Assembly (NCBI GenBank): GCA_964057225.1
Contig: OZ059900.1
Location: 9,372,501-9,436,500, forward strand
Direction of reading: 5' to 3'
Source of the DNA: Auanema rhodensis
Taxonomy: Eukaryota; Nematoda; Chromadorea; Rhabditida; Rhabditidae
DNA: 64,000 bases
Shown here: one piece after another, positions 23,144 to 34,944 of the stretch
Layout of the letters: each line of letters starts with the position of its first letter
How positions within the stretch are numbered: the stretch's first letter is position 1
Translations under genes and position numbers: made by a program
Notes under the pieces: model-generated
The model's database searches: none
The model's input: the letters and a program-made list of their open reading frames with translations, nothing else
What the model was told of the DNA's origin: nothing

Positions 23144-26117
23144 TTATTGGGGTGATTGATCAACGTTAACAGTTTCGACCTTTGAATCCTGAAAATACAT
23201 TCATATTACTTACTCATTTACATTTGAATAATAATTATTATTCAAATAATTGAATAATTAATTCATAATGCATTACTCACCGAGCTAAATTCGCTTTCGG
23301 CAGTTGTGTCACTTGGGGTATTGTCAGTCTTCTTTACAGCAGATTTGGCAAACCATGGAGGTAGACTGTTGAACATCTTTTGACGTTCACGAATGCGTGA
23401 TGGAACAAGACGGGCTGAACGAGCGGTGGTGGTAGCAACAACAGTTGTGTCTTCTTCCTCGTCTTCAGATGTATCTTCTTCCTCCTCTTCTTGATCTTCT
23501 ACAGTTTCTTGGGATTCAGATGTTTCAGATGATTCTTCATCTTCAGTTTCCTCTTCACTATCGTTGTCTTCGACAATTTCTTCAATCTGTTTACGTGGCT
23601 CCTCAGATGGAACATGTTCAGGTGTCATGAGTCCTAAATATCTTGGGCGAGGCTTTCCAGCAGCAGATGGCTTTTTCATTTCTGGCATGGCCTTTTGCAA
23701 TCTCATGAATCTCATCATGTTGATCTAGAAAAATAAATAATTATGCGTTAATTTGTATTACTGATTACCTTTCTAGTGGTGGTTTCAACCTTTTCTACTT
23801 CGGATTCTTTTTCAGTTTCAGATTCCTTTTCAGTTTCGGATTCCTTTTCAGTTTCGGATTTCTTTTCAGTTTCGCTTTCCTTCATACCTTCGGTGGTGGT
23901 GGTTGGAGCTTCAGTTGTAGAGCTGACTTCGGTGCTTTCTTCTTCTGATGATTCATCCATTTCTTCATCTTCACTATCTTCCTCAGAATTAGCTTCTTTC
24001 TCTTCTTTTACTTTCATGGTAGTTGCTTCTTCGGTGGTGGTGGTAGTTGTGGGAGCTTCAGTGGTAGTAGTTGTAGGGTTCATATCGACACCGCAGCAAG
24101 ATGGAAGAGATGGACGAGGAAGAGCCTTGGGGCAAACATTATCAGACTCTTTGCGCCAGTTTGTTTTGCAGATAAGGTTAGGCTCAGTAGTAAGGTTGAT
24201 AGCCTCACGACCATTCATGACGTGGAATCCATCATCAGAACAGACCATTGGGTTTTCTGCAAATATTTTAACATAAATAAAAACAACTCTGAGATATATG
24301 TAATACCTTGAAGACGAACAGTCAAATGATCAGATCCAGTGATGGCTCCAGGTTGTAAGCTTACAAGCTTGTTGTTAGAGAGATCGAGATGATGAAGGTT
24401 GGCCAAATGAAGGAAGGACAATGGCTGAATCTCCTTGATGTTGTTATTGGTAAGAGAAAGCTGACGAAGGTATGGAATTCCTTGGAAGCTGTTTTGGCTG
24501 ATGTTATTCAAGCAGTTATTTGGAAGCCACAAAAGAAGAAGAGGCATTCCTTCGAAACTGCGAGATCCAATTTCAGTAATTTCGTTACTGTCAAGGTTCA
24601 AATGCTGAAGACTGTCCATACCGGCAAAGTAAGATTCTTCGACTTTATCAAAGAAGTTGAAAGAAAGATCCAAAACCTGTAAGCAACTATGTATAACTGA
24701 TAATTCAGCTTTAGCCTAATACCTGAACTTGCTTGAATTGAGACATAACTCCAGAATCAATTCCTCTCAAGTTATTACTAGCGAGATAGATATAATGAAT
24801 GTTTGGACTGTTTACGACAGATTCTAAAAACAAAAAAATTGATAAACTGAGAACTTTGTGTCAGAGATTTTACCTGGGTGAATGTTGGAGATATTGTTAT
24901 TGGAAAGAGTGAGCAGAGATAAGGATTGCATGTTAACAATGGCATCCTTCTCAATCGCTTGCAGCTTAACATTTCAATATTTTACCAACTAAATTACCAA
25001 AATGGTTACTTTATTGTTCTTCATGTGAACGGCAATCAGGTTATCCATGTTTTTCAAAGCACTTCCTGGGAAAGCTGTTAAGCAATTGTTATCAAGAACA
25101 AGATTTTGAAGAGTTGATTTAACAGATCCAAAAGCATCCTCAGAAATAGAACAAATCTATAATGACTTTGTTGAAATATCAAGTATTTAGCAAACAAAGA
25201 ATTTTTCAAAATCATTAAAAATGTTCTAATCTTTTCTTGTGTTCAGAAAAAGAAAAAACAATAAATAATGATAGATAAGGTCATTCACATAGGTCAAATC
25301 GTTTTCAGCAATTTCTATGATGGGTGGCTGGTCGTGACACAAAAACTTCATATATGAACGAACCTTATTGCAGGATAGATCAAGGTCGATTAAAGTGGAA
25401 ATGTTGATAAATGATGATTCGGTCAGATTTCCAATTCTATTGCACTTCATGTGAAGAATGCTTAAAGCTCTAAGTCCAGATAAAGATTTTGTTGGAACCT
25501 GTCAAGTTTTTCATTTCATTGAGATATTATGAATATTGAATATACCTCAGTTAATTTGTTATTAGTCATAGATAACTCAACCAAAGCATTTTCAAGACCA
25601 TGGAAAGCGTCATGATGTAATCTGCGGATGTGATTGTTATCAAGATTAAGTTTCTTAATACGGAGATTTTTGAATGCTCGTGGTCCAATCTGAAGTAAAA
25701 TACGTTCATTAGCAGGTTAAGTATCAAAAAGTTTCAATGTATTATATAAGAAAATGCATAACTAACCTCAACAATATTAGCATTTTCAATGGTTAATTCT
25801 CTGATTTCATGATGTTGCTTCTTCAAATCCTCAATGACTAATGGGCCTTGGTGTCCAGAACACTTGACAATCATTCCCTCGATGTTTTCGGTACATGTAC
25901 ATGCTGACTGAAAACAAACAAAATTGAAATATCATATAATGAATAAAATTTCTATTTTAAACAATTTTACAGTGCTTTTCATCTGTGTGACAACTATGAA
26001 AACACTATCCTTGTTCTCTTTAAAATGACTAACCTGATTTTGGAATAAAGATGGACAGAAAGCGGAAGCAGTTGCTGCTATAGACAGCAATGCAACAATC
26101 CACATATGAAGCTTCAT
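23144..26117 (-). CDS. Secreted extracellular leucine-rich-repeat protein with acidic/Thr tail
   Basis: Eleven exons: 26034-26117, 25767-25907, 25546-25689, 25364-25498, 24998-25156, 24874-24964, 24723-24823, 24307-24676, 23769-24256, 23281-23724, 23144-23188; 733 aa. Seen: signal peptide (MKLHMWIVALLSIAATASA), N-terminal Cys cap (CPSLF...SACTCTENIEGMIVKCSG), about 14 LRRs of the 24-residue type (for example LKKLNLDNN-type LKLN cores, LQHLNLDSNEITEIGSRSF), a C-terminal Cys cap (ENPMVCSDD...CCGVDM), then about 260 residues of Thr-runs and very acidic sequence with five SETEKE-like repeats. No TM helix follows, so it is predicted to be secreted. Known relatives: nematode extracellular LRR-only proteins such as SYM-1, LET-4 and EGG-6, which act in apical matrix; the exact orthologue is not assigned. 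The acceptor of exon 6 (GTTAAG, 24965) is weak and the LRR there is four residues too long, so that junction is uncertain. Confidence 0.87.
23790..23880 (-). repeat. Tandem 18-bp coding repeat (SETEKE)
   Basis: Five near-identical 18-bp units inside exon 9 of the secreted LRR gene encode S-E-T-E-K-E/K repeats. The unit length is a multiple of three, so copy-number change would not break frame. Confidence 0.85.
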
Positions 26118-27024
26118 CTTCTATGCAGATGAAGTAACAGAGAAACACAAAAAAAGGAGGAAGTATCAGATACAACAAGCCAACAACAAATCTTGAGACC
26201 AAATGGCTAGAAAAGTGGTGAAATCGCTGTGGACTCCGCCTGTTTTGTCTCGGTTTTAGATATTAGGTCAAGGCCCAATAAAAGAAGGTCGCATCAGGTA
26301 TGATAGCTGGGAAAAAAAAGAGAAGTATTTAAGATCTTTATGATGTATTATGCACATTGATTTATATCTATTTTGCCATTAGAAATTGAATGATTGGTGT
26401 TTAATCATGATGGGTCATGGATGTGCATTGCCAATAGTAAATCACTTATAGATTATAGCATTACGATACTCATCTTGTCATCTTGAGATCAACATAACTA
26501 CAGAGTACATAAAGTAATTAAGTGAGAAGATGACAAACTCCAAATCTATTATTTGAAATATATTTCACGATTAAGAGAAATTGAAAAAAAAGAGAAAACT
26601 AGGCCAATTATACTGCGTACAAGTTAGGTCATAGGTTCTTAAGTTCGTTATGTATGTATGTTTATATCTAGTAAATGAGTATAGGATGCGACTCAAGTAT
26701 GGTTCAAATTGAAGATAATTTGTCTCATCCTGTATAGTGTCATTATAAACAGGATAAAAATGAAATTGTAATTGAGAGAAATGAAATAAACTGTTATATG
26801 ATGATACAGTGGACTTAATGGATTATGTTGTAGCTACTAAATCAGGTAGCACTGATAGTTATCTAGATTGGATCATTATTGATCATAATTATACAAAAAA
26901 AAAGTTTAAACAATTTAAAACATTTATTACAACAACTCAACAATGACAAACTAATGAGATTTCCATATGATTGTAAATACAATTCAATTTACACATAAAT
27001 ATAATATATGTATATGACTATATC
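26118..27024. other. Intergenic region between the two LRR genes
   Basis: 900 bp, AT-rich, containing the promoter side of the secreted LRR gene and the 3' flank of the membrane LRR gene. No other feature recognised. Confidence 0.5.
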
Positions 27025-30000
27025 CTAATACAGATCGCACACTTCCAATCCTGGTCTTCCACCTCGTCGTGAAGACATTTTAGGAGGATAATTCATGTGA
27101 AAATTATGGTTTAGATTTCCGTTTGCATAATTTCGAGATGATGATTTCATTCTAAAAAAAAAACAAATTATATAAGTATAGTTAGAAAAAACGTGTACCT
27201 GTGTCGCATTGCGCAAAGAATAGAAAATACAATAATCATAATGACTACAACTGAACTCAAACATATTATAATAGCTGTTGTTGGATATGATTTGTTTTTA
27301 CTGATTTTGGGAGCCGCTTCAATCTATAATTAGAATAGTTTCTAATAATTTCCTCAGTATTTCTAATTTCGTACTCTCATACTGTCAGCTTTTTCATTGC
27401 GAAGAGCAAACTGTTGGTAATTCACTTCTGTGGTAGCTTTGAAGTTATCCATGTCACTTATTGGCTTGTTTGGAGCAATAATGATGGATGGTGGCAAGCT
27501 GAACTCATCGTCTGGTGCAGTTGTTGTTGTTGTTGTAGTTATGGCTGATGGGCGAAGAACTCTAACCACCTGAAATGTGAAGTAAACTAATTAAGATACG
27601 TTCTTTATGTACATACCTGTCTACCATTGCCTGGTGCCATTTTCAAAAATGGTATTGGAAATGGAAGAATTCTTCCAGGATTATCTTCTGGTCGAGTTGG
27701 CAGTTTGTCAACAGGGGATGAAGCAGCAACATCTGATTGAGCTGTTTTCACTTCAGCGGTGTTCTCTCCGTTAGAAGCGGGAACTATTGGAGACGGTACT
27801 TCTGGAGATTGTTGTACATGACTAATTGGTCGGAGAATGGGACGAGTTGAAGCTTCGGCAGGTGTTCTGCAAAATTAATGTGAATAGACTACTACTTGCG
27901 TAAATAATTACCTATTCAAAGACATTGGACGAATTTTCAATGGGTTCATTGCTGGAGCTTCTGTTTCAGCTGGGATTGAGTCATTGTTTGTTTCAGTGGC
28001 AACTTCTTCACTCCCATCATCTTCAGCAATCAACGATGGTGTTTCAGTTGTGGTAGTTGTTGTAGTTGGCTTTGAACTACCACAAACTTTGTCTTCGCTG
28101 TTTGGAACAAACATTCCAACACTATCTTGTACCATATGTAACTTTTCCGTGCATACCAATGGATTTTCTAAACAAAGTATTAAACTTGAGAGTAGAGTCA
28201 TCAGTTCAGTTAAAGGTTACCTTTCAGTACTACTGTTCCAATTCTTCTGTTTAATACTGCATATGGTGTTTTTGTTAATTTGTTGTTACTTAAATCGATA
28301 AACAGCAAATTAATCTGAGCCAAAAATGTATTTGGTGCCAGATTGCTGATGAAGTTATGGCTCAAATCCAGAACGACAGTTGATGGTATATTGTGGAATG
28401 CATTTGGATGCACCTCGTGAATCTAAAAACAACCTTGTAATTCGGTAAATTTCGCGAGAAATAGGTCTTGATCGACAGGTCAAATAAAAATTTTTTACAT
28501 CTTTTGATAAGTTTAAAAGATTTGTGACCCAGAAAACAAGCGCGAATCTAACAGGTGTGTACTTTTTGAAGGTCAACAAGAAAACTTTGGGAATTTTAAA
28601 AAGAAGCATTCCATATAAGTTAAGATGGCTGGTTGTACAAGAAAGATGCGCTCATTTGACCAACCTTATTGTTTTTGAAAGATAGTTGTTGTAGATTTGG
28701 TAATCCACTGACGACATCTTCACCTAGCTCAGTAATTTGATTGTCAGAAATAACAAGAATGACTATGGAACTATTGGTGAAAGCCTCTTTTTCGATAGTT
28801 GTGATTGAATTGTTGCCTGAAATAAGCGTATGTCTATTATATTTTGTTGAAAAATTAAATAAGTACCTAAATAAAGCTGCCTAAGAGAAGATTGTTCAGC
28901 AAAAGCACCGTTAGGAATAGTTTCAAGACGATTTTTAGTTAAATCAAGAAATTCCATTCTTTCGAATAAATTAAACTGATGACTGGTCAGTTTAGAGATG
29001 CGATTACCCGTTAGATACATATAACGTAAGTTAGGTACATTGATAAATGCCTGAGTATTGATATCTGATATCACATTATTAGCCAAGTTGAGTAATTGAA
29101 GAACGGGAAGATTCAAGAAGCTTAAAGCTTCCAATGATGAAATATTATTGTGATGAAGATGAAGTGATTGCAATTGAGTTTGTCCACGAATAGCTGAAAT
29201 TTAGAAAGCTATTAGCATCAAGTATTATGCTGGTTATAGCATGCCTTGAGATGGTACGGCACTCAAGCAGTTCCGGCCCAGATTTAATGTTTGAAGGACA
29301 GTCTTAACCTTTTCAAAGATAGCTCCTTGAATCATACAGATTCTATTTCCACTCAAGTTTACATCGAACAGCTATAAAATTCATAAATTGTTCTACAGAA
29401 TGATTTTCAATACATATAATCCTAAGTCTATTGTATTTACATCTATAGCATATCATGCATGTTGAATGATTACGTACCTTAGGTAGAACAGGTAGCACGT
29501 CATCTGGCCGCAAATCGCCAATTGTATTATTAGCCAGGTCAAGGCGAAACAGATTGCGCTGTGTTGAGATGGCTTTACAGGGTATCTGAAAGATACAAAT
29601 TTGAAAAAAACACACATTTGCAGAAACACAAAAGGTTTTTTCCCAAAATTGTTTTAAATCTTTGTTTTTCTGGTACAGAAAGACAAAAGTGATTGGAAAA
29701 TGGAAAAAATTATAAGAAACACAGTAGATAATGAATGTTTTTTCTTCAACTGACCTTGCTCAACTTATTGTTCGATAATATGATTTCAGTAATTACATTA
29801 CTCATGCCCTCAAAAGCTTTTTCGTGTATTTCGCTAATCTCGTTATTCGATAAATCCAGTTGCTTGATGAATAATCCCTCAAAAAAGTTCTCGCTGATTG
29901 TTTGAAGGCTTGCCTAAATGAACAGATTTTTAGTAAAAGCAATCAATGTAAACAGATGAAACGGCCTAGATATGTATGTTTCTGAGATACATTTCTCTTT

Positions 30001-30431
30001 CATTTAACTCACGTTTTTCATGACTAGCGATTGCATCAAGCCAAGTTGGACTTGGTTTCGTTTTAATAGCTGAACTATTTCCGCACCATTTGTATTTGAG
30101 CAATCCAATCTATAACAGAACAAATGACCTTTTTAAAAAAATCTTCACTTGTATACAAGCTTTTTGAACTATATCGTGATTCATAATGCATAGTTATTAA
30201 GGTCATATACATGTGTATGGCTTAATACTACAAGCCAGATATATACGCATAGTGGTTAATCGTTTATAATACAGTGATAAATAGAAAATCTTTTTGTAAA
30301 AACGAAAATTCAACAAACCGTATTCCATTATTATTTTCCTCACATCTACAGACTTCATTTATTTCTTGTGGACATGAAACAACAGACTGAATACTAAGAA
30401 GCACGATAACAGCTATAGATTTCCACCTCAT
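27025..30431 (-). CDS. Transmembrane extracellular leucine-rich-repeat protein
   Basis: Thirteen exons: 30319-30431, 30013-30109, 29755-29913, 29478-29585, 29245-29371, 28867-29193, 28665-28816, 28221-28422, 27912-28167, 27617-27866, 27375-27569, 27199-27323, 27025-27151; 745 aa. Seen: signal peptide (MRWKSIAVIVLLSIQSVVS), N-terminal Cys cap (CPQEINEVCRC), about 13 LRRs, C-terminal cap (ENPLVCTEKLH), Thr/Pro/acidic stalk, LPPSIIIA motif, TM helix at about 676-698 and a short basic tail. It is a tandem paralogue of the secreted LRR protein: both keep LQxLxLxxNCLxAxP in the same repeat and a phase-0 intron after NNKLxx. Known relatives include LET-4/EGG-6-type proteins that organise apical matrix in tubular epithelia; orthology is not assigned. 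Intron 5 has a GC donor (CAAG/GCATGC at 29244), required to keep frame. Confidence 0.88.
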
Positions 30432-31923
30432 TTCATATGAACTTTGCTGGTAACTGAAAGGAAAATGGTTTTCAGATGTGCCGAGAAAACGCTTTTCTTT
30501 ACATAGTTTCAAGAAATGTATAAATCTATATAAGCAAAGAAAGGCAAACAAAAGATTGAAACTGGTCATAGTCACGAGGTCCAGATATATTGAGGATATT
30601 CCGGGTAAATATGACTTTTAACTTCTACTGGCTATACGAATATAACACTGTCGAGTTTTTAGACTGCCGGCTAATGTAGTCAGGCAGTTCGATTAACATC
30701 TCATGATTTCTAGAAGGTCATCGTACCAAATAGTCTTTGATAAAGCGACAATGTGAAACAGAAGCAATAAGGAACGCATCTAATTTTTAAAAAATAGTAG
30801 AAATGAGAAAGAGTTTGGTCAAATTCAAATAAAACAAAAATGAGCACGAAAAAAAAAACAAAAATACTGCACGCTGCCAGTTAGCAATCAAGTTACTACA
30901 TGAGGCAGAATTTGAGCGCGAACATCGTTGAAAGAGAGAAGAGGATGAGCGACAAGAACGATTAGGTAACCAGGTCAGTTGGGATGACTGGACGTTTCTA
31001 TCGCACATGCATACCGCCCAGACACATGGACGCACATGACCATGCCCCCATTTTGAAATGAGCGGATACAAAGTCAAAAGTGATTCTGTTTACAAAATTT
31101 TTCGAGCTTTTTTGGGTAACATCAAATGACAAATGTTTAAAAAAATGTTTTTTTTCGTTTGCTTAGGATTACATTTTCATGAGAAATGATTAATAAAGAT
31201 AATAATTTCAAGAATTAATACAAAGATGACATGATTGACATGTTAAGAGGTTTTACGAGATTCAATAGCGAAAATGAACAATGAAAACAAGGGCTATTCG
31301 TTTTATTGAAGAGGAGACTTCACCTTATTTCAATTAATATTCATTTGATTTTGCAAATTCGGCAACTTGTTATGTGAGATAGAGGCTCGCATCCCGCTAC
31401 AGCCATTTAAAACTGCATCATGTCATTGTTAATAGTTACAAAAAAGTAATAGGCATTGAAATAGTTGATATTGACCAATTCAGTTTCAGATATGCATTAT
31501 AATTTTAAAAAAAAGCAAAATACTGCCTTTGGGGACTATTAAACATAATAATTTGTAATTTTCAAAAATAAAATAATCATTGCACTATTACATAATTTTT
31601 TAAATAAAATCATATATCATAATTAGATTGTAGGCTTTCTTTCCTATGTCTTATACCATATGGCTTCTGTTATGCTCCAGTTTTAATAGTAAATAGTACA
31701 TTTGTTCTCTGTAAAATCAATGAATGCCAATGTAGATCTCTTAGCATTAACATCTCCATGACAACCATTCTCAATCCAATGCTGTCTCGCCATGTATTGA
31801 ATGTATACCACCACATAGAGATTGAAATTTCTATTATTCTTCTTTATTATATAGTTTTTTAACTTCTTTTTGTTATAGAATTATTAAAACATTGAAAACT
31901 TGGCTTAAATCCAAGCTGACTCA
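30432..31923. other. Divergent intergenic region
   Basis: 1.5 kb shared promoter side of the minus-strand LRR-TM gene and the plus-strand GPCR. The open frame at 30787-31077 (minus) has no domain. No RNA gene recognised. Confidence 0.5.
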
Positions 31924-33834
31924 ATGCTTGTACCAGTACGCGTTGAGTATGTCAGCGAGGATGATACACTCGCTGAAATTGCATATCGTGAAATGACGTC
32001 ATCAAGCTTACGTAAATCGAATGCTATTCTTCTTGGTTTGTTACAACAATTAATATTTCGTCTGATTTGTGAAATCTTCTAAATTACAGCTTTAATTGCT
32101 ATATTCGCATACGGATTCAATATACTACTGGCTACTGTTATATTCGTCAAGTATATATATAGTTTTCTTATTTTTTTTTAACACAATCTCATTTTAAAGC
32201 AAAAGCTTGCGCATGGTGAATACATATCTTCTACTGGGGCACTTTGCTTGCATCAACTTAATTGATTTAACCTTTTCTGTCTTTTTTTCGTTGATTTTTG
32301 TTGCCAATAACAGTTGGATATTTGGTATGACATGGTGTCGAATCCATGCAGCAATACAAGAGGTACCTTATATCTTCAAATTAGAAAAACAACTTGAAAC
32401 TATTTGCACATGATATGTTTTTCAGTTTTGTTTGTTATATACTCTTATATCACTGATGCTGTTAGCAACTGAACGAGCAATTGAATCAAATAAGATTATC
32501 TCTCTATCATCTTCCAACTTTCACATGAGTTTGAATGGGTTTTTCACAAAAAAACACTTATTAAGTAAGAATTTGATTGATTTTCTAAATTCTGATTCAT
32601 TACTTTCTTTGAGGAATTTCATTCGTGCTTGCTATAGTATCTGTTCTGGTAACTGCTCCCATAACATCTCCAGCTATTCCGGTTAAGCCATTTAAAAATC
32701 GATTTGTCTGTGGTATTGATAGGTAAATAACGGCTTTCATCCTTCTTTTTTTTCAAATAATATCTTAGTCAATCACCTATTGCTTATTCTGTAGCTCGAA
32801 TTGTCCTGTATACAGGAGCACTGCTCGTTAGTGTTACAGCATTAGGTGCTATCCTCAAGATGAAAGTAAGTTTCATGCATGTGTGAGACAAGCAACAACT
32901 CTTCTTATGTTCAGCCAGAAAGCACTCTTCCATCTCAACCCCATGATTATAACTCATTTATTAATCGAATCCGCTTGATGCAAGAACAAAAAAGTTTAGG
33001 ACGATTGGTATATTTCCATATTCTGAATGAAAATACAATAATATTTCTCATGTTTTAGATTATAATTGTGTTTGTATTGTTTGTTCTGACGTCAAGTCCT
33101 TATTGTGTTCTCAGCTTAGTTTATGAAGTTGCAAACAGCGCTGAGCTTTCTCAAAATGGCCCACAGGTTGATATTCCACAGGATGCAGATACGCTTATCA
33201 CATGGCTTAAATTTCTCTTTCCTCTGATATCGCCAATGCTGGTCAAACAATGACGTATTTGAATAAATTATTTCTATTATTAGCTTTTAGATTATATTTG
33301 GATGTGGAGATTTACGTATGAAAGTCCGAGAATTGTTTTGTTGCTCACCTGATTCACTGCATTATGGACAGCATTTCAGCCCAACAGGTAGTAGCCCAGT
33401 GACTATGTAGAAAATATTATAAATAATTATTAAGTTAATCCTCCGCAAATTATGACATTAGTCGGCACTTCGAATGGGTTGAGGTTTCGAGAAAATCAAT
33501 TGCCAGCTAATCCGCAACAAACCGCCTTCACAAACTTGGTGACACCGTTTACTGTTGATTTGCCTCCAAAATGTTCGCTAAAATTGTTTTTGTTAGTCTG
33601 ATAGCCTAATTGTTTAGATGAAAATATTGATGATCATTCCCCCAAATATCCTGCTCCAGCTACAGCATCACCTGTGACATCAGTTCCGGTTCAAAGCAGT
33701 AGCGAAGCATCGACGGCCAACAAAAGATCAAAACGAAGAAAAAGGTTTGAAACATTTCAACAAGAGTCCCATATCCTGGAAATGAAACAAAATACCAAAA
33801 ACTTTTTTTCAGAGCGAAAAAACGTGTTCGATAA
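31924..33834 (+). CDS. Seven-transmembrane receptor, class-A-like GPCR
   Basis: Twelve exons: 31924-32035, 32090-32150, 32200-32362, 32426-32564, 32614-32722, 32769-32865, 32915-33007, 33059-33241, 33291-33387, 33435-33572, 33618-33744, 33813-33834; 446 aa. Seven hydrophobic segments are visible. Family marks: INLID in TM2, the extracellular SWIFG followed by the TM3 cysteine (TWCRIH), ERA at the end of TM3 in place of DRY, SSPYC in TM6 and ISPMLIIF in TM7 standing in for NPxxY, then DLRMKVRELFCC, a likely helix 8 with palmitoylatable cysteines. The tail ends in a very basic run (KRSKRRKRAKKRVR). The ligand cannot be told. The exon 10 donor (AAAT/GTTCGC, 33573) is weak and was chosen because it alone keeps phase. 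A 38-bp tandem duplication covers the last codons and stop. Confidence 0.8.
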
Positions 33835-33897
33835 CTGATATCCCCAAATATCTGAGAGAACGTGTTCGATAACTGATATCCCCAAATATCTGAGATA
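33823..33897. repeat. 38-bp tandem duplication across a stop codon
   Basis: Two adjacent copies of a 38-bp unit beginning CGTGTTCGATAACTGATATC start at 33823 and 33861. The first contains the last sense codons and the TAA of the GPCR gene; the second is in its 3' UTR. Confidence 0.9.
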
Positions 33898-34295
33898 TTT
33901 TATCAAGCTTCCAAGAAATAACTATTCCGTAACTAACTGCATTTCAGACAAAGTTTTATGAGTTTTTTTATTATTTATTGATATAATACCTAATACAAAT
34001 TTGAAAAAATATTACGCTTAATTAATAAAAAAAATAGCAAAGATTAATGGGTTATATAAAATACAGAACAAAAAGAGTATGAAAAGTATCAATATGTGAA
34101 AAAAATGTAAAAACCTAAGAATAATTAAAACTGTTAATTTGTGAGATCATTTGGGAGTAATTTGTAAATTGCTGTATATCCTATCTGTTATAATCAGTGC
34201 ATTATCAGCTTGGTTTATTATTTTAAATGCCTTTTAGTAGTTCCTCTGAAAATGTTAATTGAAATTCTGCTAATATGATCGGATATAATTTGAAA
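33835..34295. other. Tail-to-tail spacer between GPCR and ENTH genes
   Basis: 460 bp containing both 3' UTRs. Apart from the second copy of the 38-bp duplication and AATAAA-like signals nothing is seen. Confidence 0.5.
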
Positions 34296-34944
34296 TTACT
34301 CACGATAAAGTTGTAACTTTGCTTTTTGGTCCTCTTGGCGTGTTTCCCATCTTCTCCAAACTAGCAAACAATCATTTTGAACAAGTTCCAAAACTTCCTC
34401 ATGCTTAACACAAACTTGCGTAGCCTGCATACAAAGATATAGGTAGAGATTAAAACTGATATTGATAAGTTTCACCTCTACTCCACATTTAGCAAATACT
34501 TTAATGTCATTTAGCCCTTCGAGAGTAAGAAATTTTCTTCGGCAGTATTCGACAACCTAAATATAGGAGGTGAATCAAATAATTTCGGATTCAAACATAC
34601 ATCTTCATTGCCACGAAGAACCAAATATTCTAAAAGAAGAATGCCATTTACGACATGAATCCATTTCCGGTTTACGTTGGATAGATAGTACCAGATAGCT
34701 GCCATGACTTGTCGTAACATCTTGAAAAAGGAAAATAATCAAAAAGTACAGAAAGAAATTAAAACATCTAAGAAGAAGCAGTATATACCTTAGGATGCTG
34801 CGTCATTGTAGCAATTCTGCTGAACATCAAATTTCGTTCATTGTGATTGCATCCCAGAGCTGCCTTCACCATTTTCTCCGCAAAAGACAAATTATCAGAG
34901 TGAAATAATGATTTAGCAATTCGATTGATATAAGGTACAATCAT
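34296..34944 (-). CDS. ENTH-domain protein, epsin-like, domain only
   Basis: Four exons: 34789-34944, 34601-34720, 34476-34556, 34296-34424; 161 aa. The first exon begins with ATG directly after an acceptor (TTATAG), fitting trans-splicing. The protein matches the ENTH fold: an N-terminal helix region (MIVPYINRIAKSLFHSDN, AEKMVKAALGC), IWYYLSNVNRKWIHVVNGIL matching the epsin WKxxxxxxKNWRHVYKxL motif, LLLEYLVLRGNEDVV matching LLxYLIRNGSERVV, and a final LELVQNDCLLVWRR. Known: ENTH domains bind phosphoinositides and bend membranes during clathrin-coat formation. Epsins normally continue for hundreds of residues with UIM, DPW and NPF motifs; here the frame stops straight after the domain. The stop sits in CGTGAGTAA, which includes a good donor (GTGAGT), so further exons are possible, but I found none. 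The family's DPWGPS segment is also absent (ALGCNHNERNLMFSRIA instead). Confidence 0.75.

Noticed and set aside
23776-24276. 166-codon plus-strand open frame rich in Ser and Val
   Set aside because: It is the antisense shadow of the Thr/Glu-rich exon of the secreted LRR gene.
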